From IMG/VR virus record IMGVR_UViG_3300031673_006931, positions 1 to 21,854 of that record: a stretch of 21,854 nucleotides of DNA, one strand, 5' to 3'. The translations under genes were made by a program, and so were the position numbers. This document shows positions 8,701-16,479 of this stretch, piece by piece. Numbering within the stretch: position 1 is the first letter of the stretch; every line of letters starts with the position of its first letter. The notes under the pieces were generated by a model. That model was not told the DNA's origin, did not search any database, and was given only the letters and a program-made list of their open reading frames with translations. The stretch comes from a virus.

Positions 8701-10082
8701 TGATCCTTAGAAGGCATTGCCCAATCCTCTAGGCCCACTAATGCTCTGGCTGCATCGCCTGCACGTTCCTCAAGCATTTCACCTAATGGACCGTGATAAC
8801 CTGTTTTATTCACCAGCTTAGCCAAATCAGCCACTTTCTTAGTGGGATTGGCATTTAACATGGCTCTAGCAAAAGCTGACTTCACAAGTATTTGCTTAAC
8901 ACCCTGTCCTAGCGGCTTAAAGGCCCCTCCTACCATTTCTGAGGCCACTTCTATGTATGAGTCTAGGATGGTCTCCTTAAAGGCTTCAGGGACGCTCTTA
9001 CCCTCTCCTGTCACAATCATGCTGAGTTCACGCTTCTCATTAGCTGTGAAGCCCATATCAGGCGTTAGTTTGTCAATGAATGTCTTGGGAGCAAAGGGAA
9101 CAGAAGCTACGGGCGTTCTGGCAGCAGCAGCTATAGCACCACCAGCCACTTTCGTAATACCTCTTGTAAGTAAATTCTTCTGTATCTTCTCTTGAATACC
9201 CTTACTAACAACAGCGTTAATACTCTTCTTTAATCCGGCCTTTGTTGCTGTTCCTGCTCCTCCACTAAGAAAAAAAGATAGTCCAACTTCTGGAAGTTCT
9301 GTCAGAATACTTCCAACCATTCCACCAACAGTGGACGGTCTTTGCATTTCTCCTACATTCTGAGCGAGTCGTAAGAGTTGGTTATCATCCAACAATGAAG
9401 GGTCTTGTTCAAATGCTTCTGCTAAATTAAGAGTGAGCTGTAATTCTTGTAACTCTTTAGGGAGGTCAAGCACAGGAACACCACCATCTTTTAATGCCTC
9501 TACGAATCCTTTTGGATCTTTTGATTTAAGAGCAGCCTTAGCAAAATCTTGATCTTTATTATATTCGCTTAGCTTCTTGAATAATTCTCCAAACCTTTCA
9601 GGAGTCATTTCCTTTGGAAAATCAACAGGGAACATCTCTACAGTTTTGCCATTAATGCGTATTCCTGATGCTGCCAATTCAGCTCTGGCTTCCTTGATTT
9701 GCCTTATCTGCTTGAAGTGCCCTGATATATGCTGCCAATCAGCTTCGTGATTACCACTATATCTATATTCCTGTGAAAACTGTTCGTAGTTATCAAATAT
9801 TGTTTCTTGCTTCACTCCTGTCTGCTCGGAAAGAAACTGACTAGCCTGAACCTTTTTAGCAGAACTAGCTAATAACATCCGGTTAGGAACATCCATAGAG
9901 CGAAGATCATTCCTCCATGTATTAGGGGAATTAAACATCTCTTCAGAAGATGGTAATGGAGGACGTTCTATTACAGGTTGTTGTTCAACTTCAACTGAAG
10001 GTTGACTAACCTGTTTTTCTAAAGCCGTTATCTTTTCTAATAACGCTATCTTTTCCTCATACTGTTCTTTAGTTAGTTCCAT
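5790..10082 (-). CDS. Large internal virion / polyvalent-type DNA ejection protein (T7 gp16 position)
   Basis: The 1430-aa protein occupies the place of T7 gp16 (1318 aa), last of three ejection proteins. Residues 1-30 are a short coiled coil. Residues 265-330 are Gly/Ala-rich and could meet membrane (LSFFLSGGAGTATKAG, GGAIAAAARTP). A Pro-rich linker spans about 545-595. Residues 650-1070 are strongly helical and charged, with coiled coils (for example 735-800, 805-830 and 880-965), and include SGTEIGRALNARK at 715-727. The C-terminal third (1070-1430) has FFAPRFAISRFQAP, a hydrophobic segment at about 1272-1294 (FIPFVMTGMAVLTMASLAGL) and DFGKIVWGDTRIDIWGG. These last features resemble the ends of large phage polyvalent proteins. 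I see no lytic transglycosylase motif. The start is fixed by a TAATG overlap with the upstream gene. It probably forms part of the trans-envelope DNA conduit. Confidence 0.75.
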   Translation of the reverse strand: MELTKEQYEEKIALLEKITALEKQVSQPSVEVEQQPVIERPPLPSSEEMFNSPNTWRNDLRSMDVPNRMLLASSAKKVQASQFLSEQTGVKQETIFDNYEQFSQEYRYSGNHEADWQHISGHFKQIRQIKEARAELAASGIRINGKTVEMFPVDFPKEMTPERFGELFKKLSEYNKDQDFAKAALKSKDPKGFVEALKDGGVPVLDLPKELQELQLTLNLAEAFEQDPSLLDDNQLLRLAQNVGEMQRPSTVGGMVGSILTELPEVGLSFFLSGGAGTATKAGLKKSINAVVSKGIQEKIQKNLLTRGITKVAGGAIAAAARTPVASVPFAPKTFIDKLTPDMGFTANEKRELSMIVTGEGKSVPEAFKETILDSYIEVASEMVGGAFKPLGQGVKQILVKSAFARAMLNANPTKKVADLAKLVNKTGYHGPLGEMLEERAGDAARALVGLEDWAMPSKDQLLAELIAFSIPAAGLKAADFLLNAGSPGMPAVPSAQQWDGMLNYFTEDQIKERYGEIGVRAAQGDSAAQVEFVDNLMGKDIDPDKVVDIPVKPVDIPLEDITAEEIEGVETKIIPFPKPAPGAAQDEKPLKRTTQLKHASIDDDIRPRLGLDALDPAQRQTSESLYQEVIKENLDEQALGFAVELIKKPVPISAKEHHAMVLAEAKLERLYEEQSAQASEQYALGLNENGDMYSNMAKATLANIDVLTRASRLSGTEIGRALNARKIAIEKERYKLVNLTNKATALKRESLTQEEKDKLQTLSVKVKEQTAKIAELEAALEKAALEKEEFDAANAVKEFAGVKNQRKKNTARQEREELKEELRKLGMQINDITNTIGLSVEISNILSRIAITHIEEGATTLKEVVRRVQQDVPEASKRDIFNSLGGRVKAETKRVEKEITKRIRELKTQANLEGQIIDAIKGDFDAPMNKKEATKKVKYLRGLLNNLKASAYNTVKDDAQLKKIHLKINEVQDQLTKGYRHIQTKRKESGDITAAKKEYHELKRLMDTLDAISDLQEQLRLGPSHYKISAPRKRVVMNEELKQALVEKKKLEQEIDSTLADLKKNTPVGRMVEVLYTSRAMMAMADFSYALRQAGIFAPRNPILAAKIFGQAFNATFDHDRALLLDITYRGMPEQIERDKHGLWLSSFDKGIHENEEMFLSRLIDQMPIYRSISRGSERNMVIGLNLFRIAKFDSFIKEHPESTYEQRAAYAHYINVASGRGDLAQLTAVGRQLSAIFFAPRFAISRFQAPWQVVKNWQDSLVRNEILKDFIPFVMTGMAVLTMASLAGLEVGLDPEDSDFGKIVWGDTRIDIWGGLLQPARLVLKAILSLGDTTGIRELEEDIDLWDAGNRFLNYKTSPAVNLPMTLITGKNIIGQEQGVGETIMRGIAPLIVQETRDVWVNTHRVDKTAAAAAMTALGIGVQEHSDN

Positions 10083-11743
10083 TATTGTCCAAACTTCTGT
10101 TGGTATTCTTCTTTCAAGCGTTTTAATTCTGCTTCTGCATCTGATAATTTACTTTCTTTTGCCTTACCAACATCATTGCCTCTTTGAAGAGTTCTTCCCT
10201 TGGTCTCTTTAAATTGCATCAATTGTCCAGTGACAGACATTTTACTCTTGGTATATGAGTTTTTTATAATCTCACCAGCCGTTCCTGCATGAACTCTATC
10301 ATACAAGTCGTCTTTCATTTGTTTAGTAACTACGCCTTTGTTCTCTCTGTATAAATCAGCAAGCCCAACTTCAAGTTGAGTAGTCCATTTAAACATAGGA
10401 AAATCACTTCCTGATGCTTTAGAGAAATTGATAATCTTAGTTACCATTGATTGATAATCAGAACTTGCTGATTCAACCCATTCGTCATTACCTAAATTAG
10501 CTATCTCTTGTCCCATCAAATCGCTAAAAAAAGCACTATCAGGAACAGCAGTTATAGTTAAAAATGTGCCAAGAACCCTACGTTTTATAATAGACCTAGC
10601 ATAAGGGTCGGTAACTATTCTATTAAGACGTTGTTCAACTTTTTCCCAATTATTGACTGATACTTCAGCCTTTTCAGAGTTTTCTGGATCTTTTAATAAA
10701 GGTTCTATTTCTTTAAAGATATTATTAAATTCTCTATTTACATACTCTTCAGAAGCCTGTTTCCCTGCCAAATCTACACGAGTGTTTTCTACTTCTTTAT
10801 TAACTTTTTCAATTTCTTCTTTAGAAGCGACATCTCTTTTAATTAAATCTTCTGCTATTGCAGGATTTATAGGGTTACCTGTTCGTTGTGCTTCAAACAC
10901 AGCAGCTTCATACATTACTCTATCCTTATAAATGCTTCCTAGATTACTATTAATAACGTATTGAACAGCTCTAGTTCTTGCTCTTGAAAGTTGATTGTCA
11001 GAAGAATCTAACTGTTCTTGAGCATATTTTAACTGATCTTTAGTAGTAGAGTTTTTTGCAATTACAGTGAGTTCATCATATCTAGCTTCAGCCTTTAGCC
11101 CTGATAATAGGTTATCCAGCTCCTCAAGACTTCCCATGTGCTTAGACATTTCTTTCTCGATTGCAGCTATTTCTGCTTCGCTTCCAGGATCGCCAATCTT
11201 ATTTACATAATCTTGTTTTAGTCCAGTGAACGCTATTTCATGCGTTTTTACCTGCCTTACTTTATCGGCATATATTTCAAAGGCTTTTTGTTTAAGCGCA
11301 GTGTCAGAAGATATTTCATTTAATTCTAACATTGCTTGAGCCTGTTGCTCTTTAGACAAACCGCTAGTCATTGTCTTCAACTTCTCAAACGCTAAACTAC
11401 GTTCATCCTCTCTCTGTGTAGCTAGATTATTAGCTATTTCATTAAAATCACCAGGGTCTCCTGTAGCACTAGCTTTATCAAAAGCCCCAATTGCTGCTGT
11501 ATCTGCAAAGTTTTGTGTAGAATTATAAATGGTTTTCTGGGATTGAAACTCATCCCATGCAGCCGTTTGTTTAACAGCATCCCTTCTCTGTATCAACTCA
11601 GCCGTAATACCAAGTCCTGTCTGTAGCATACTTGTAGCAGCCCTACCAGGAGCAGCAGCAGCATTCGGGTCCATACGTGCAGCAGGTCCCACACGTGAGA
11701 CATTAGGGATATTCGGAATAGGAATGGTAGATCGTCTAGGCAT
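10082..11743 (-). CDS. Internal virion protein, T7 gp15-like by position and composition
   Basis: A 553-aa, almost wholly helical and charged protein. The N-terminus (about 1-55) is Pro/Ala-rich and basic (PRRSTIPIPNIPN, then DPNAAAAPGRAATSM), which is typical of podovirus gp15-type ejection proteins. The rest has many heptad-like stretches, including a coiled-coil tail at about 525-550 (SDAEAELKRLKEEYQQKF). T7 gp15 is 747 aa, so this is shorter. It lies between a gp14-like and a gp16-like gene, 1 nt after the former and overlapping the latter by 1 nt at TAATG. That three-gene order is the main argument for its role in the ejected core that carries DNA across the envelope. No catalytic motif is visible. 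Direct sequence recognition is weak, and the call rests mostly on context. Confidence 0.65.
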   Translation of the reverse strand: MPRRSTIPIPNIPNVSRVGPAARMDPNAAAAPGRAATSMLQTGLGITAELIQRRDAVKQTAAWDEFQSQKTIYNSTQNFADTAAIGAFDKASATGDPGDFNEIANNLATQREDERSLAFEKLKTMTSGLSKEQQAQAMLELNEISSDTALKQKAFEIYADKVRQVKTHEIAFTGLKQDYVNKIGDPGSEAEIAAIEKEMSKHMGSLEELDNLLSGLKAEARYDELTVIAKNSTTKDQLKYAQEQLDSSDNQLSRARTRAVQYVINSNLGSIYKDRVMYEAAVFEAQRTGNPINPAIAEDLIKRDVASKEEIEKVNKEVENTRVDLAGKQASEEYVNREFNNIFKEIEPLLKDPENSEKAEVSVNNWEKVEQRLNRIVTDPYARSIIKRRVLGTFLTITAVPDSAFFSDLMGQEIANLGNDEWVESASSDYQSMVTKIINFSKASGSDFPMFKWTTQLEVGLADLYRENKGVVTKQMKDDLYDRVHAGTAGEIIKNSYTKSKMSVTGQLMQFKETKGRTLQRGNDVGKAKESKLSDAEAELKRLKEEYQQKFGQ

Positions 11744-11744
11744 G

Positions 11745-12197
11745 TTAAATATATGTTGCTGCTATTTGACCAGCTCCACGGAATAAAGCCTCTCCAGCTT
11801 TGTATTTACTGGCCTTCCTAGCTTGATTGCCAGAAAACCTGTCCATTGCTGCTTGTGAACGTAATTGGTCTTGTCGTCCTTGGGACGCACGATTCTCTTC
11901 AAACACTTCCAATTCCAATCGGCCAGCCGTTTCAGCAGAGGCTATTAATGCACTTCCTGTTGATACATCTACACCTGCTCCTGCTCTACGTGCTGTTTGA
12001 TTGTCTAGGATTTCCCGATTAACCACCCGCATTCTACGGATTTGTTCTTCGGTTTGGCGTTGTTCTACTTCTGCCTGATTCTCTGAAATAGCCGCATTAT
12101 ATTCTTGAGCAGCCTGGATAGACTTCCCTTCGGCTTTGGCTCCTTGGTATCCTGTGTAAGCCGAGGCTGCTGTAAAAGCTGCAAATAATGTGCTCAT
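11745..12197 (-). CDS. Internal virion protein, T7 gp14-like
   Basis: A 150-aa helical protein. The N-terminus is small-residue-rich and mildly hydrophobic (FAAFTAASAYTGYQGAKAEG) and may insert into membrane. A long amphipathic helix with Gln/Glu/Arg (about 30-70) is followed by the RRAGAGVDVSTGSALIASAETAG segment at about 70-92 (key GAGVDVSTGS), which is characteristic of podovirus gp14-type ejection proteins. A second Gln/Arg/Ala-rich helix follows to the end. T7 gp14 is 196 aa. It follows tail tube protein B by a single nucleotide and precedes the gp15-like gene by one nucleotide. In T7, gp14 forms the outer-membrane part of the ejected channel; the same role is inferred here. No Shine-Dalgarno sequence is present, so translation is probably coupled to the upstream gene. 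Confidence 0.75.
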   Translation of the reverse strand: MSTLFAAFTAASAYTGYQGAKAEGKSIQAAQEYNAAISENQAEVEQRQTEEQIRRMRVVNREILDNQTARRAGAGVDVSTGSALIASAETAGRLELEVFEENRASQGRQDQLRSQAAMDRFSGNQARKASKYKAGEALFRGAGQIAATYI

Positions 12198-12198
12198 G

Positions 12199-15100
12199 TT
12201 AGAATATCTTATATTTTACTATAAGAGAAATAATACTAAGTGGTAAGGGTTGCTTCTGTGAAATAATAATTTTGGGATCATTGTTTTCCGGTTCGTCACC
12301 TAATGTAGAGTTCCAATTGATACGCTTCTCTCCCGTAAACACCGGAACAGCTACGTCCATAAGATCTTCTGTAGAATTAAATGGATGAACGTCTTCAACC
12401 GTTCCATTGCTAATAGAGCAACCTACAGACTTATTAACCCGCAGATTAATCTCTGAAATCATTTTCTTATGACCTTGGCTACTTCCAATAATACTGTCTA
12501 TGTCCAATCGCATTGGCTCATATACAGAATAATAAGGGATGCCAGCATTGATTAAAACAGCAGGAGTGGATATTAACACTTCGCCTGAAGAATCTACCGT
12601 TGCATTATTCTGCGGACTTCCATCACCTAAAATACTCACTTCTTCACCAGCCAAATGCAATAGACCTGTCACTCTGTTTGAAATTACAGTTCCCATAACT
12701 GTAGAACTTCCAGGATTAGGAGCTATAGCAATAGTGAATTGATCGTCTGCGGGAATAGTTAAAATAACAGCATTGGCCTTATTGTATTCCGATGGGGCCA
12801 TACCGTCTAAAGTAACTTTATCTCCCACCTGTAAGCCATGATCTGAGGCAGTTGTATAAGTGGCTATGTCCGCTGACCATGTAGCAGCAGTAATGTCTAG
12901 GTTATTATTATATTCTAACCCACAATCCACATAATATGCATCTCTGATTTGAGTCCATGTATCAGGAGAAAAGTATTCTACAAATCTCTTAAGGGTTCCC
13001 GATAAATTACGCCTCACTGTGTTATAAACTACATCATTATCGCTCCCCCGTAATATCGCTACACTTTCATAATCTGTTTCATTAGTGCTCATTGCTGAAG
13101 TGAAGCTGCTCCATCCGGCAATGTTTTCATCTCTACCATACACAAGGACACCCATATCGCCGTTGCCCATAACACAATAGATGTATGGTTCTCTCAATTG
13201 AGAGTAAGCAATATCGACAATGCCTCTTTCAGCTATTTCATCATTGAGCCTGTTTAAATCGTTCGCTTTGTAGCCCCCTGTAACCCCCGCTGTGAAGTCG
13301 TAGGCTATTTCGCGAAGTCTACGTCCATTACGTTCCACTCCGGCGAATATAGGGCCGATTATGCGAGGTTTAATGTGGTTAAATCCAATGGCTTCCTGTG
13401 ACCTGTAAGCAGCATTAGTGGGTGTAATAGGAAGGTCATCAGACCCAGAAGAAAGGATTCCATATTCTTTTCCTGTTCCAATCAAAATACTCTTACCGCC
13501 TATAATCCATTCAATAGGATTTTGCTCTGTAGCAGGAATACCATAGGAGAATGCATGGGTGTCATTGATGCCGTATTCAAAGTTGTAAAATTCTCCTATC
13601 CTCGATCCCCATATCTTTAAGGGCTCATCAATATTACCGGCATACACAATACGCTGTTCATGCATGTCACAGGTTCTTGGATAGCCTCGTCTTGGCGACC
13701 AACTGGATTCAGCCCATAAGTCTGTGGCTCTTGTTGATTCAAATTGGTCTACTACAAGAACATCTGCTATAGTATCACCTCTATAGGTGGTCATCTTCCC
13801 ATAGCCATAAATATAAGCAGAAACAGCTTCTAATGTAGCAGTGGCTTCGTAGGTCGAAGTAGGCGTATGTGCTCCAGATCCCGATCCATCTGTAATTTGT
13901 GCGCTGTCTGAATATATAAGTTTTAAATCAGCAGAGACTTCATTGGTTCCGGTGGCTAATAATGCTCGACGGCCATCTCTTACAATAGCCTCATAAACTG
14001 TTTCTTCGATAGCTGTTACAGGATCAATTCTCTTCACCTGTATCTTGCCGTCAAATGCACCTTGTGTTGATAAGGTCCAATCGCCTAATACATTAGTAAG
14101 CGTAACATTGCCGTTAGTTGGCGTGTTTGCTGTGTTTAGCAATTGTAATTCTACACTTTGTGATTCTCTCCGATGACCTAAACGATAATGACCATTTACA
14201 TTTGCTGTAGTGAACACTTCTATCTTCTCCCAATTGGCAGCAGCCAAGTCTGTAGAGAATGTGTTTGATGTGTGAGCAGCTATACATTTGTAAATACTCC
14301 CATATACAGATGCCGTTGCTGGTGCTGATACAAAAGTTCCTGGGTCTGGTGCTGTAACAACAATTGTGGTGGCTGTAACAGCATCTACAGGAAGTTGTGT
14401 AATATTGTAGAGAGAAGGGTTTACCCCTCTTACAGATATTATATCCCCTGTATTAAATGGATGACCAGCAGTCACCGTAAATGTTATTTGTCCAGCAGTC
14501 CACGAGCCTCCAGTGATGATAGCCTGCAATTGTAAATACTGCTCCACTTTATAATAAGTGGCTGTAGCCCATCCAGGGGCTTTTGCTTGCAACTCCACGG
14601 TAGTTCCAGCTCCTGTAGTGCCTGTTGGCTGCAATGTTATAGCTGAAACATTCTCATCCCTGAATGGAGGCAGATCAAATACAATAGGGGCTATGTCAAA
14701 TGTTGGAGTGGTGGTGAGTCTGCGTAAAATATATGGCTCATAGTCTTTGTGTGTCAGATAGACAACATCATTAACCTGCCTGCGTTGCACTTTCCTTAAA
14801 TCAGCTTCCGCATAGGGAGTTACTAATTCAAGGGGTTGAGTGACTTCTCCTGGAGTTGTGAGAACTCCTGGATAGGCTACAGGACCTTGTAACGTAAATT
14901 GATTAGCCGCTGGAATGCTTAGCACCCTGCCTGAAATGTTATAACCTGTAGGAACTAACCCTGATACTGTTACATCATCGTCTACGCCAAGAACATGATT
15001 AGTTCCTGTAGTGTAAGTGACAACACCTCCAACAGCCCATGATATTGCTGTAACCGTGTTAGCATCTCCAGCAACTCTGGAATACCCATCATAGAAACGT

Positions 15101-15363
15101 AAATAGTTTTCACCTGCCTCGATTATATATCCTACCTCAGAGGAATATTGAAATTCCCATACTACAGCAAATCCATTGTTCTTGGTGTTATTGATATATT
15201 TACTGCCTGGTCGCCTCTCTATCATCCCATATGGACGAATAAGAAAGTTCTCTAACTGTCTACAGGCATAGCTGTATTTCTCAAGGTCTATGCGACCGTC
15301 CAGCTTGGACGACCATATACCACTATTAAAATTAAGAAGGCTCTTTTGTGTTTTTCTAGCCAT
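12199..15363 (-). CDS. Tail tube protein B (T7 gp12-like, enlarged by inserted beta modules)
   Basis: I place the start at the ATG at 15363 (MARKTQKSLLNFN, 1054 aa), sharing one base with the upstream stop (TAATG), rather than at an in-frame ATG 33 nt further upstream. Residues 5-60 carry the podovirus nozzle signature: NFNSGIWSSKLDGRIDLEKY, then LENFLIRPYGMIERRPGSKYI. T7 gp12 is 794 aa. The excess is explained by three FCCH-like repeats (about 104-166, 286-353 and 825-893) and a carbohydrate-binding-like module (265-381) like those in the tailspike. The conserved core resumes with QFESTRATDLWAESSWSPRRGYP (540-562) and HEQRIVYAGNIDEPLKIWGSR (568-588). The protein forms the distal tail nozzle to which fibres attach. 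The surface modules could help adsorption. Confidence 0.88.
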   Translation of the reverse strand: MARKTQKSLLNFNSGIWSSKLDGRIDLEKYSYACRQLENFLIRPYGMIERRPGSKYINNTKNNGFAVVWEFQYSSEVGYIIEAGENYLRFYDGYSRVAGDANTVTAISWAVGGVVTYTTGTNHVLGVDDDVTVSGLVPTGYNISGRVLSIPAANQFTLQGPVAYPGVLTTPGEVTQPLELVTPYAEADLRKVQRRQVNDVVYLTHKDYEPYILRRLTTTPTFDIAPIVFDLPPFRDENVSAITLQPTGTTGAGTTVELQAKAPGWATATYYKVEQYLQLQAIITGGSWTAGQITFTVTAGHPFNTGDIISVRGVNPSLYNITQLPVDAVTATTIVVTAPDPGTFVSAPATASVYGSIYKCIAAHTSNTFSTDLAAANWEKIEVFTTANVNGHYRLGHRRESQSVELQLLNTANTPTNGNVTLTNVLGDWTLSTQGAFDGKIQVKRIDPVTAIEETVYEAIVRDGRRALLATGTNEVSADLKLIYSDSAQITDGSGSGAHTPTSTYEATATLEAVSAYIYGYGKMTTYRGDTIADVLVVDQFESTRATDLWAESSWSPRRGYPRTCDMHEQRIVYAGNIDEPLKIWGSRIGEFYNFEYGINDTHAFSYGIPATEQNPIEWIIGGKSILIGTGKEYGILSSGSDDLPITPTNAAYRSQEAIGFNHIKPRIIGPIFAGVERNGRRLREIAYDFTAGVTGGYKANDLNRLNDEIAERGIVDIAYSQLREPYIYCVMGNGDMGVLVYGRDENIAGWSSFTSAMSTNETDYESVAILRGSDNDVVYNTVRRNLSGTLKRFVEYFSPDTWTQIRDAYYVDCGLEYNNNLDITAATWSADIATYTTASDHGLQVGDKVTLDGMAPSEYNKANAVILTIPADDQFTIAIAPNPGSSTVMGTVISNRVTGLLHLAGEEVSILGDGSPQNNATVDSSGEVLISTPAVLINAGIPYYSVYEPMRLDIDSIIGSSQGHKKMISEINLRVNKSVGCSISNGTVEDVHPFNSTEDLMDVAVPVFTGEKRINWNSTLGDEPENNDPKIIISQKQPLPLSIISLIVKYKIF
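12685..12891 (-). repeat. FCCH-like repeat C in tail tube protein B
   Basis: Encodes residues about 825-893. Key features are ASDHGLQVGDKVTLDGMAP, then SEYN, then a FTI strand and a closing STVMGTV. The same order (H, GD, V-x-G, YN, F-T, P-G) occurs in repeats A and B of the same protein. The similarity to the ubiquitin-activating-enzyme FCCH family, which is often matched in phage tail proteins, is from memory of the family pattern. Confidence 0.6.
14221..14571 (-). repeat. Split carbohydrate-binding-like module in tail tube protein B
   Basis: Encodes residues 265-381. The first part is GWATATYYKVEQYLQ (264-278). The second part (357-381) is IYKCIAAHTSNTFSTDLAAANW plus three residues, matching the tailspike modules almost residue for residue. 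The two parts are separated by about 80 residues containing FCCH-like repeat B, whereas the tailspike copies have only about 15 residues there. Confidence 0.6.
14305..14508 (-). repeat. FCCH-like repeat B, nested in the carbohydrate-binding-like module
   Basis: Encodes residues about 286-353. Key pattern: AGHPFNTGDIISVRGVNP, SLYN, TTIVVTAPDPGTF. It resembles repeats A and C and lies between the two parts of the module at 14221-14571. Confidence 0.55.
14866..15054 (-). repeat. FCCH-like repeat A in tail tube protein B
   Basis: Encodes residues about 104-166. Key pattern: GTNHVLGVDDDVTVSGLVP, GYN, a short turn, NQFTLQGP. It is the first of three related repeats in this protein. The GD of the other copies is replaced by DD. 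Confidence 0.55.
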
Positions 15364-15959
15364 TATCCAGGTTGTATTTTTCTGGCTGCTATCCAAGGGC
15401 TATCCCCTACAGGATTATAAAATCGTTTGCGACGTTCGTTAGCGTCTATTTTTTGTGCTTCTGGCAAATCAACACGCTTAAATCGTTCTGCCAAGAATCC
15501 ACCAAGTTCTGTGTCTTGTGAAAGACGAAAGGCTAATTTACTAGCCAATAATGTAATGACGCATCTACGCAATAATGGGTCCCATTGTGGGACATTCTCA
15601 TTATAGCCTATATATGTAATTTTACAGGAGGTTGCGTCTGTGAGAATATCTCTACCCTCAATCTCGTAATAGTCTTCTTTGTAATTTGATGTGTCGTCGT
15701 AGCCGTTCACCGTCATAAGCCTTACACATTGTGTAGGGAGGGTGTAGCTATAATCCCATCCAAATACAGGAGTGTCATTTAAGGCTAATTGCTGCCTGGC
15801 TTTTAAACAATTCCAAGGATGCAAGCGCATCACTTGTCTAGCTGTAGGCTCGAATAACAACTTACAAGAACGAGCTGCGTCATTCGTTGTATCATTAATG
15901 TCTACGATGACACTCTGACCTATTTCTGCTAGGGCTTCGTTGCAAATGGATGTGGGCAT
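15363..15959 (-). CDS. Tail tube protein A (T7 gp11-like)
   Basis: A 198-aa protein, close to the 196 aa of T7 gp11. It forms the adaptor ring between portal and nozzle. The family pattern is clear: ICNEALAEIGQ at residues 5-15; a Cys/Leu helix with ARQVMRLHPWNCLKARQQLAL at about 40-60 (key HPWN); GWDYSYTLPTQCVRLM at 67-82; YYEIEGRDILTD at 97-108; WDPLLRRCVITLLASKLAFRLSQ at about 125-147. It is the first gene after a hairpin terminator downstream of the capsid genes and shares one base (TAATG) with the tail tube B start. No Shine-Dalgarno sequence is seen before its ATG. Confidence 0.9.
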   Translation of the reverse strand: MPTSICNEALAEIGQSVIVDINDTTNDAARSCKLLFEPTARQVMRLHPWNCLKARQQLALNDTPVFGWDYSYTLPTQCVRLMTVNGYDDTSNYKEDYYEIEGRDILTDATSCKITYIGYNENVPQWDPLLRRCVITLLASKLAFRLSQDTELGGFLAERFKRVDLPEAQKIDANERRKRFYNPVGDSPWIAARKIQPG

Positions 15960-15970
15960 TTATTTAGGGT

Positions 15971-16013
15971 GTTAAAATAAAAGGGGAGCAAAAGCTATGA
16001 ACTCCTGCCCCCC
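15971..16013 (-). terminator. Hairpin terminator after the capsid/decoration genes
   Basis: On the minus strand a GG..GGAG arm pairs with CTCCCC (a 6-bp stem with a 2-nt bulge and a loop of about 13 nt), followed at once by TTTTATTTT. It sits 26 bp past the decoration gene stop and 11 bp before the tail tube A start. T7 has its late terminator in the corresponding place, just after gene 10. The stem is short, so it may be a partial terminator that lowers tail gene expression relative to capsid. Confidence 0.5.
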
Positions 16014-16038
16014 AATTATAAGACATTTAGCGAGAAAA

Positions 16039-16458
16039 TTACGCTTCAATAATAGCAATATAGAAGGTCAAGACACCGGCACCAGGTGTGCCAATAGCCT
16101 CGATGTCAGCAGTAACATACTCGTCTACGGTGAGAACATAAGGAACAGTGCCGTCAAAATAGAATGTTCCGGCAGTTGCTACATCAATAGCAGTTCCAAG
16201 AGCACTGGATGACGTAGGCGTTCCAATATTAATAGTTGCTGTTGCGCCAATACCACCATCAGTGGTGACGAAACTAGAAGCAGGATCAATAATAGTTCCT
16301 GCTGGGAGCCAATCAAGAAACATATCATCCTCGTCAACTTGTGTGCCGTCGAGTGTAACTATTGCTTTGATGAGGCGTCTCACAACACCACCACTACCAA
16401 GATTCTTAGGAGCGTGCGGAGTTGATCCGGTTTGATTTGAATAGAAATCAGTGGCCAT
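16039..16458 (-). CDS. Probable capsid decoration (cement) protein
   Basis: A 139-aa, beta-rich, Cys-free protein directly after the major capsid gene. The plan resembles small phage head-decoration proteins: a flexible Gly/Ser-rich N-terminus (about 1-25), then LIKAIVTLDGTQVDEDDMFL, LPAGTIIDPASSFVTTDGG (about 51-69), GIGATATINIGTP (about 69-81), and a final pair of strands ending GVLTFYIAIIEA. No catalytic motif is present. It has the clearest Shine-Dalgarno sequence in the window, which suits an abundant structural protein. It could instead be a head-fibre or minor capsid protein. The role is inferred from position and fold-like pattern. Confidence 0.6.
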   Translation of the reverse strand: MATDFYSNQTGSTPHAPKNLGSGGVVRRLIKAIVTLDGTQVDEDDMFLDWLPAGTIIDPASSFVTTDGGIGATATINIGTPTSSSALGTAIDVATAGTFYFDGTVPYVLTVDEYVTADIEAIGTPGAGVLTFYIAIIEA

Positions 16459-16466
16459 AATTTAAG

Positions 16467-16473
16467 TCCTTTC
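16467..16473 (-). promoter_or_regulatory. Shine-Dalgarno site of the decoration protein gene
   Basis: GAAAGGA on the minus strand lies 8 nt before the ATG at 16458, inside the 21-bp gap after the capsid gene. It stands out because most other genes here have no recognisable Shine-Dalgarno sequence. Confidence 0.6.
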
Positions 16474-16479
16474 TTTTGA

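Noticed and set aside
15364-15396. Upstream in-frame ATG giving 11 extra residues to tail tube protein B
   Set aside because: The internal ATG at 15363 forms a TAATG junction with the upstream stop, as in four other gene pairs here, and fits the family N-terminus.
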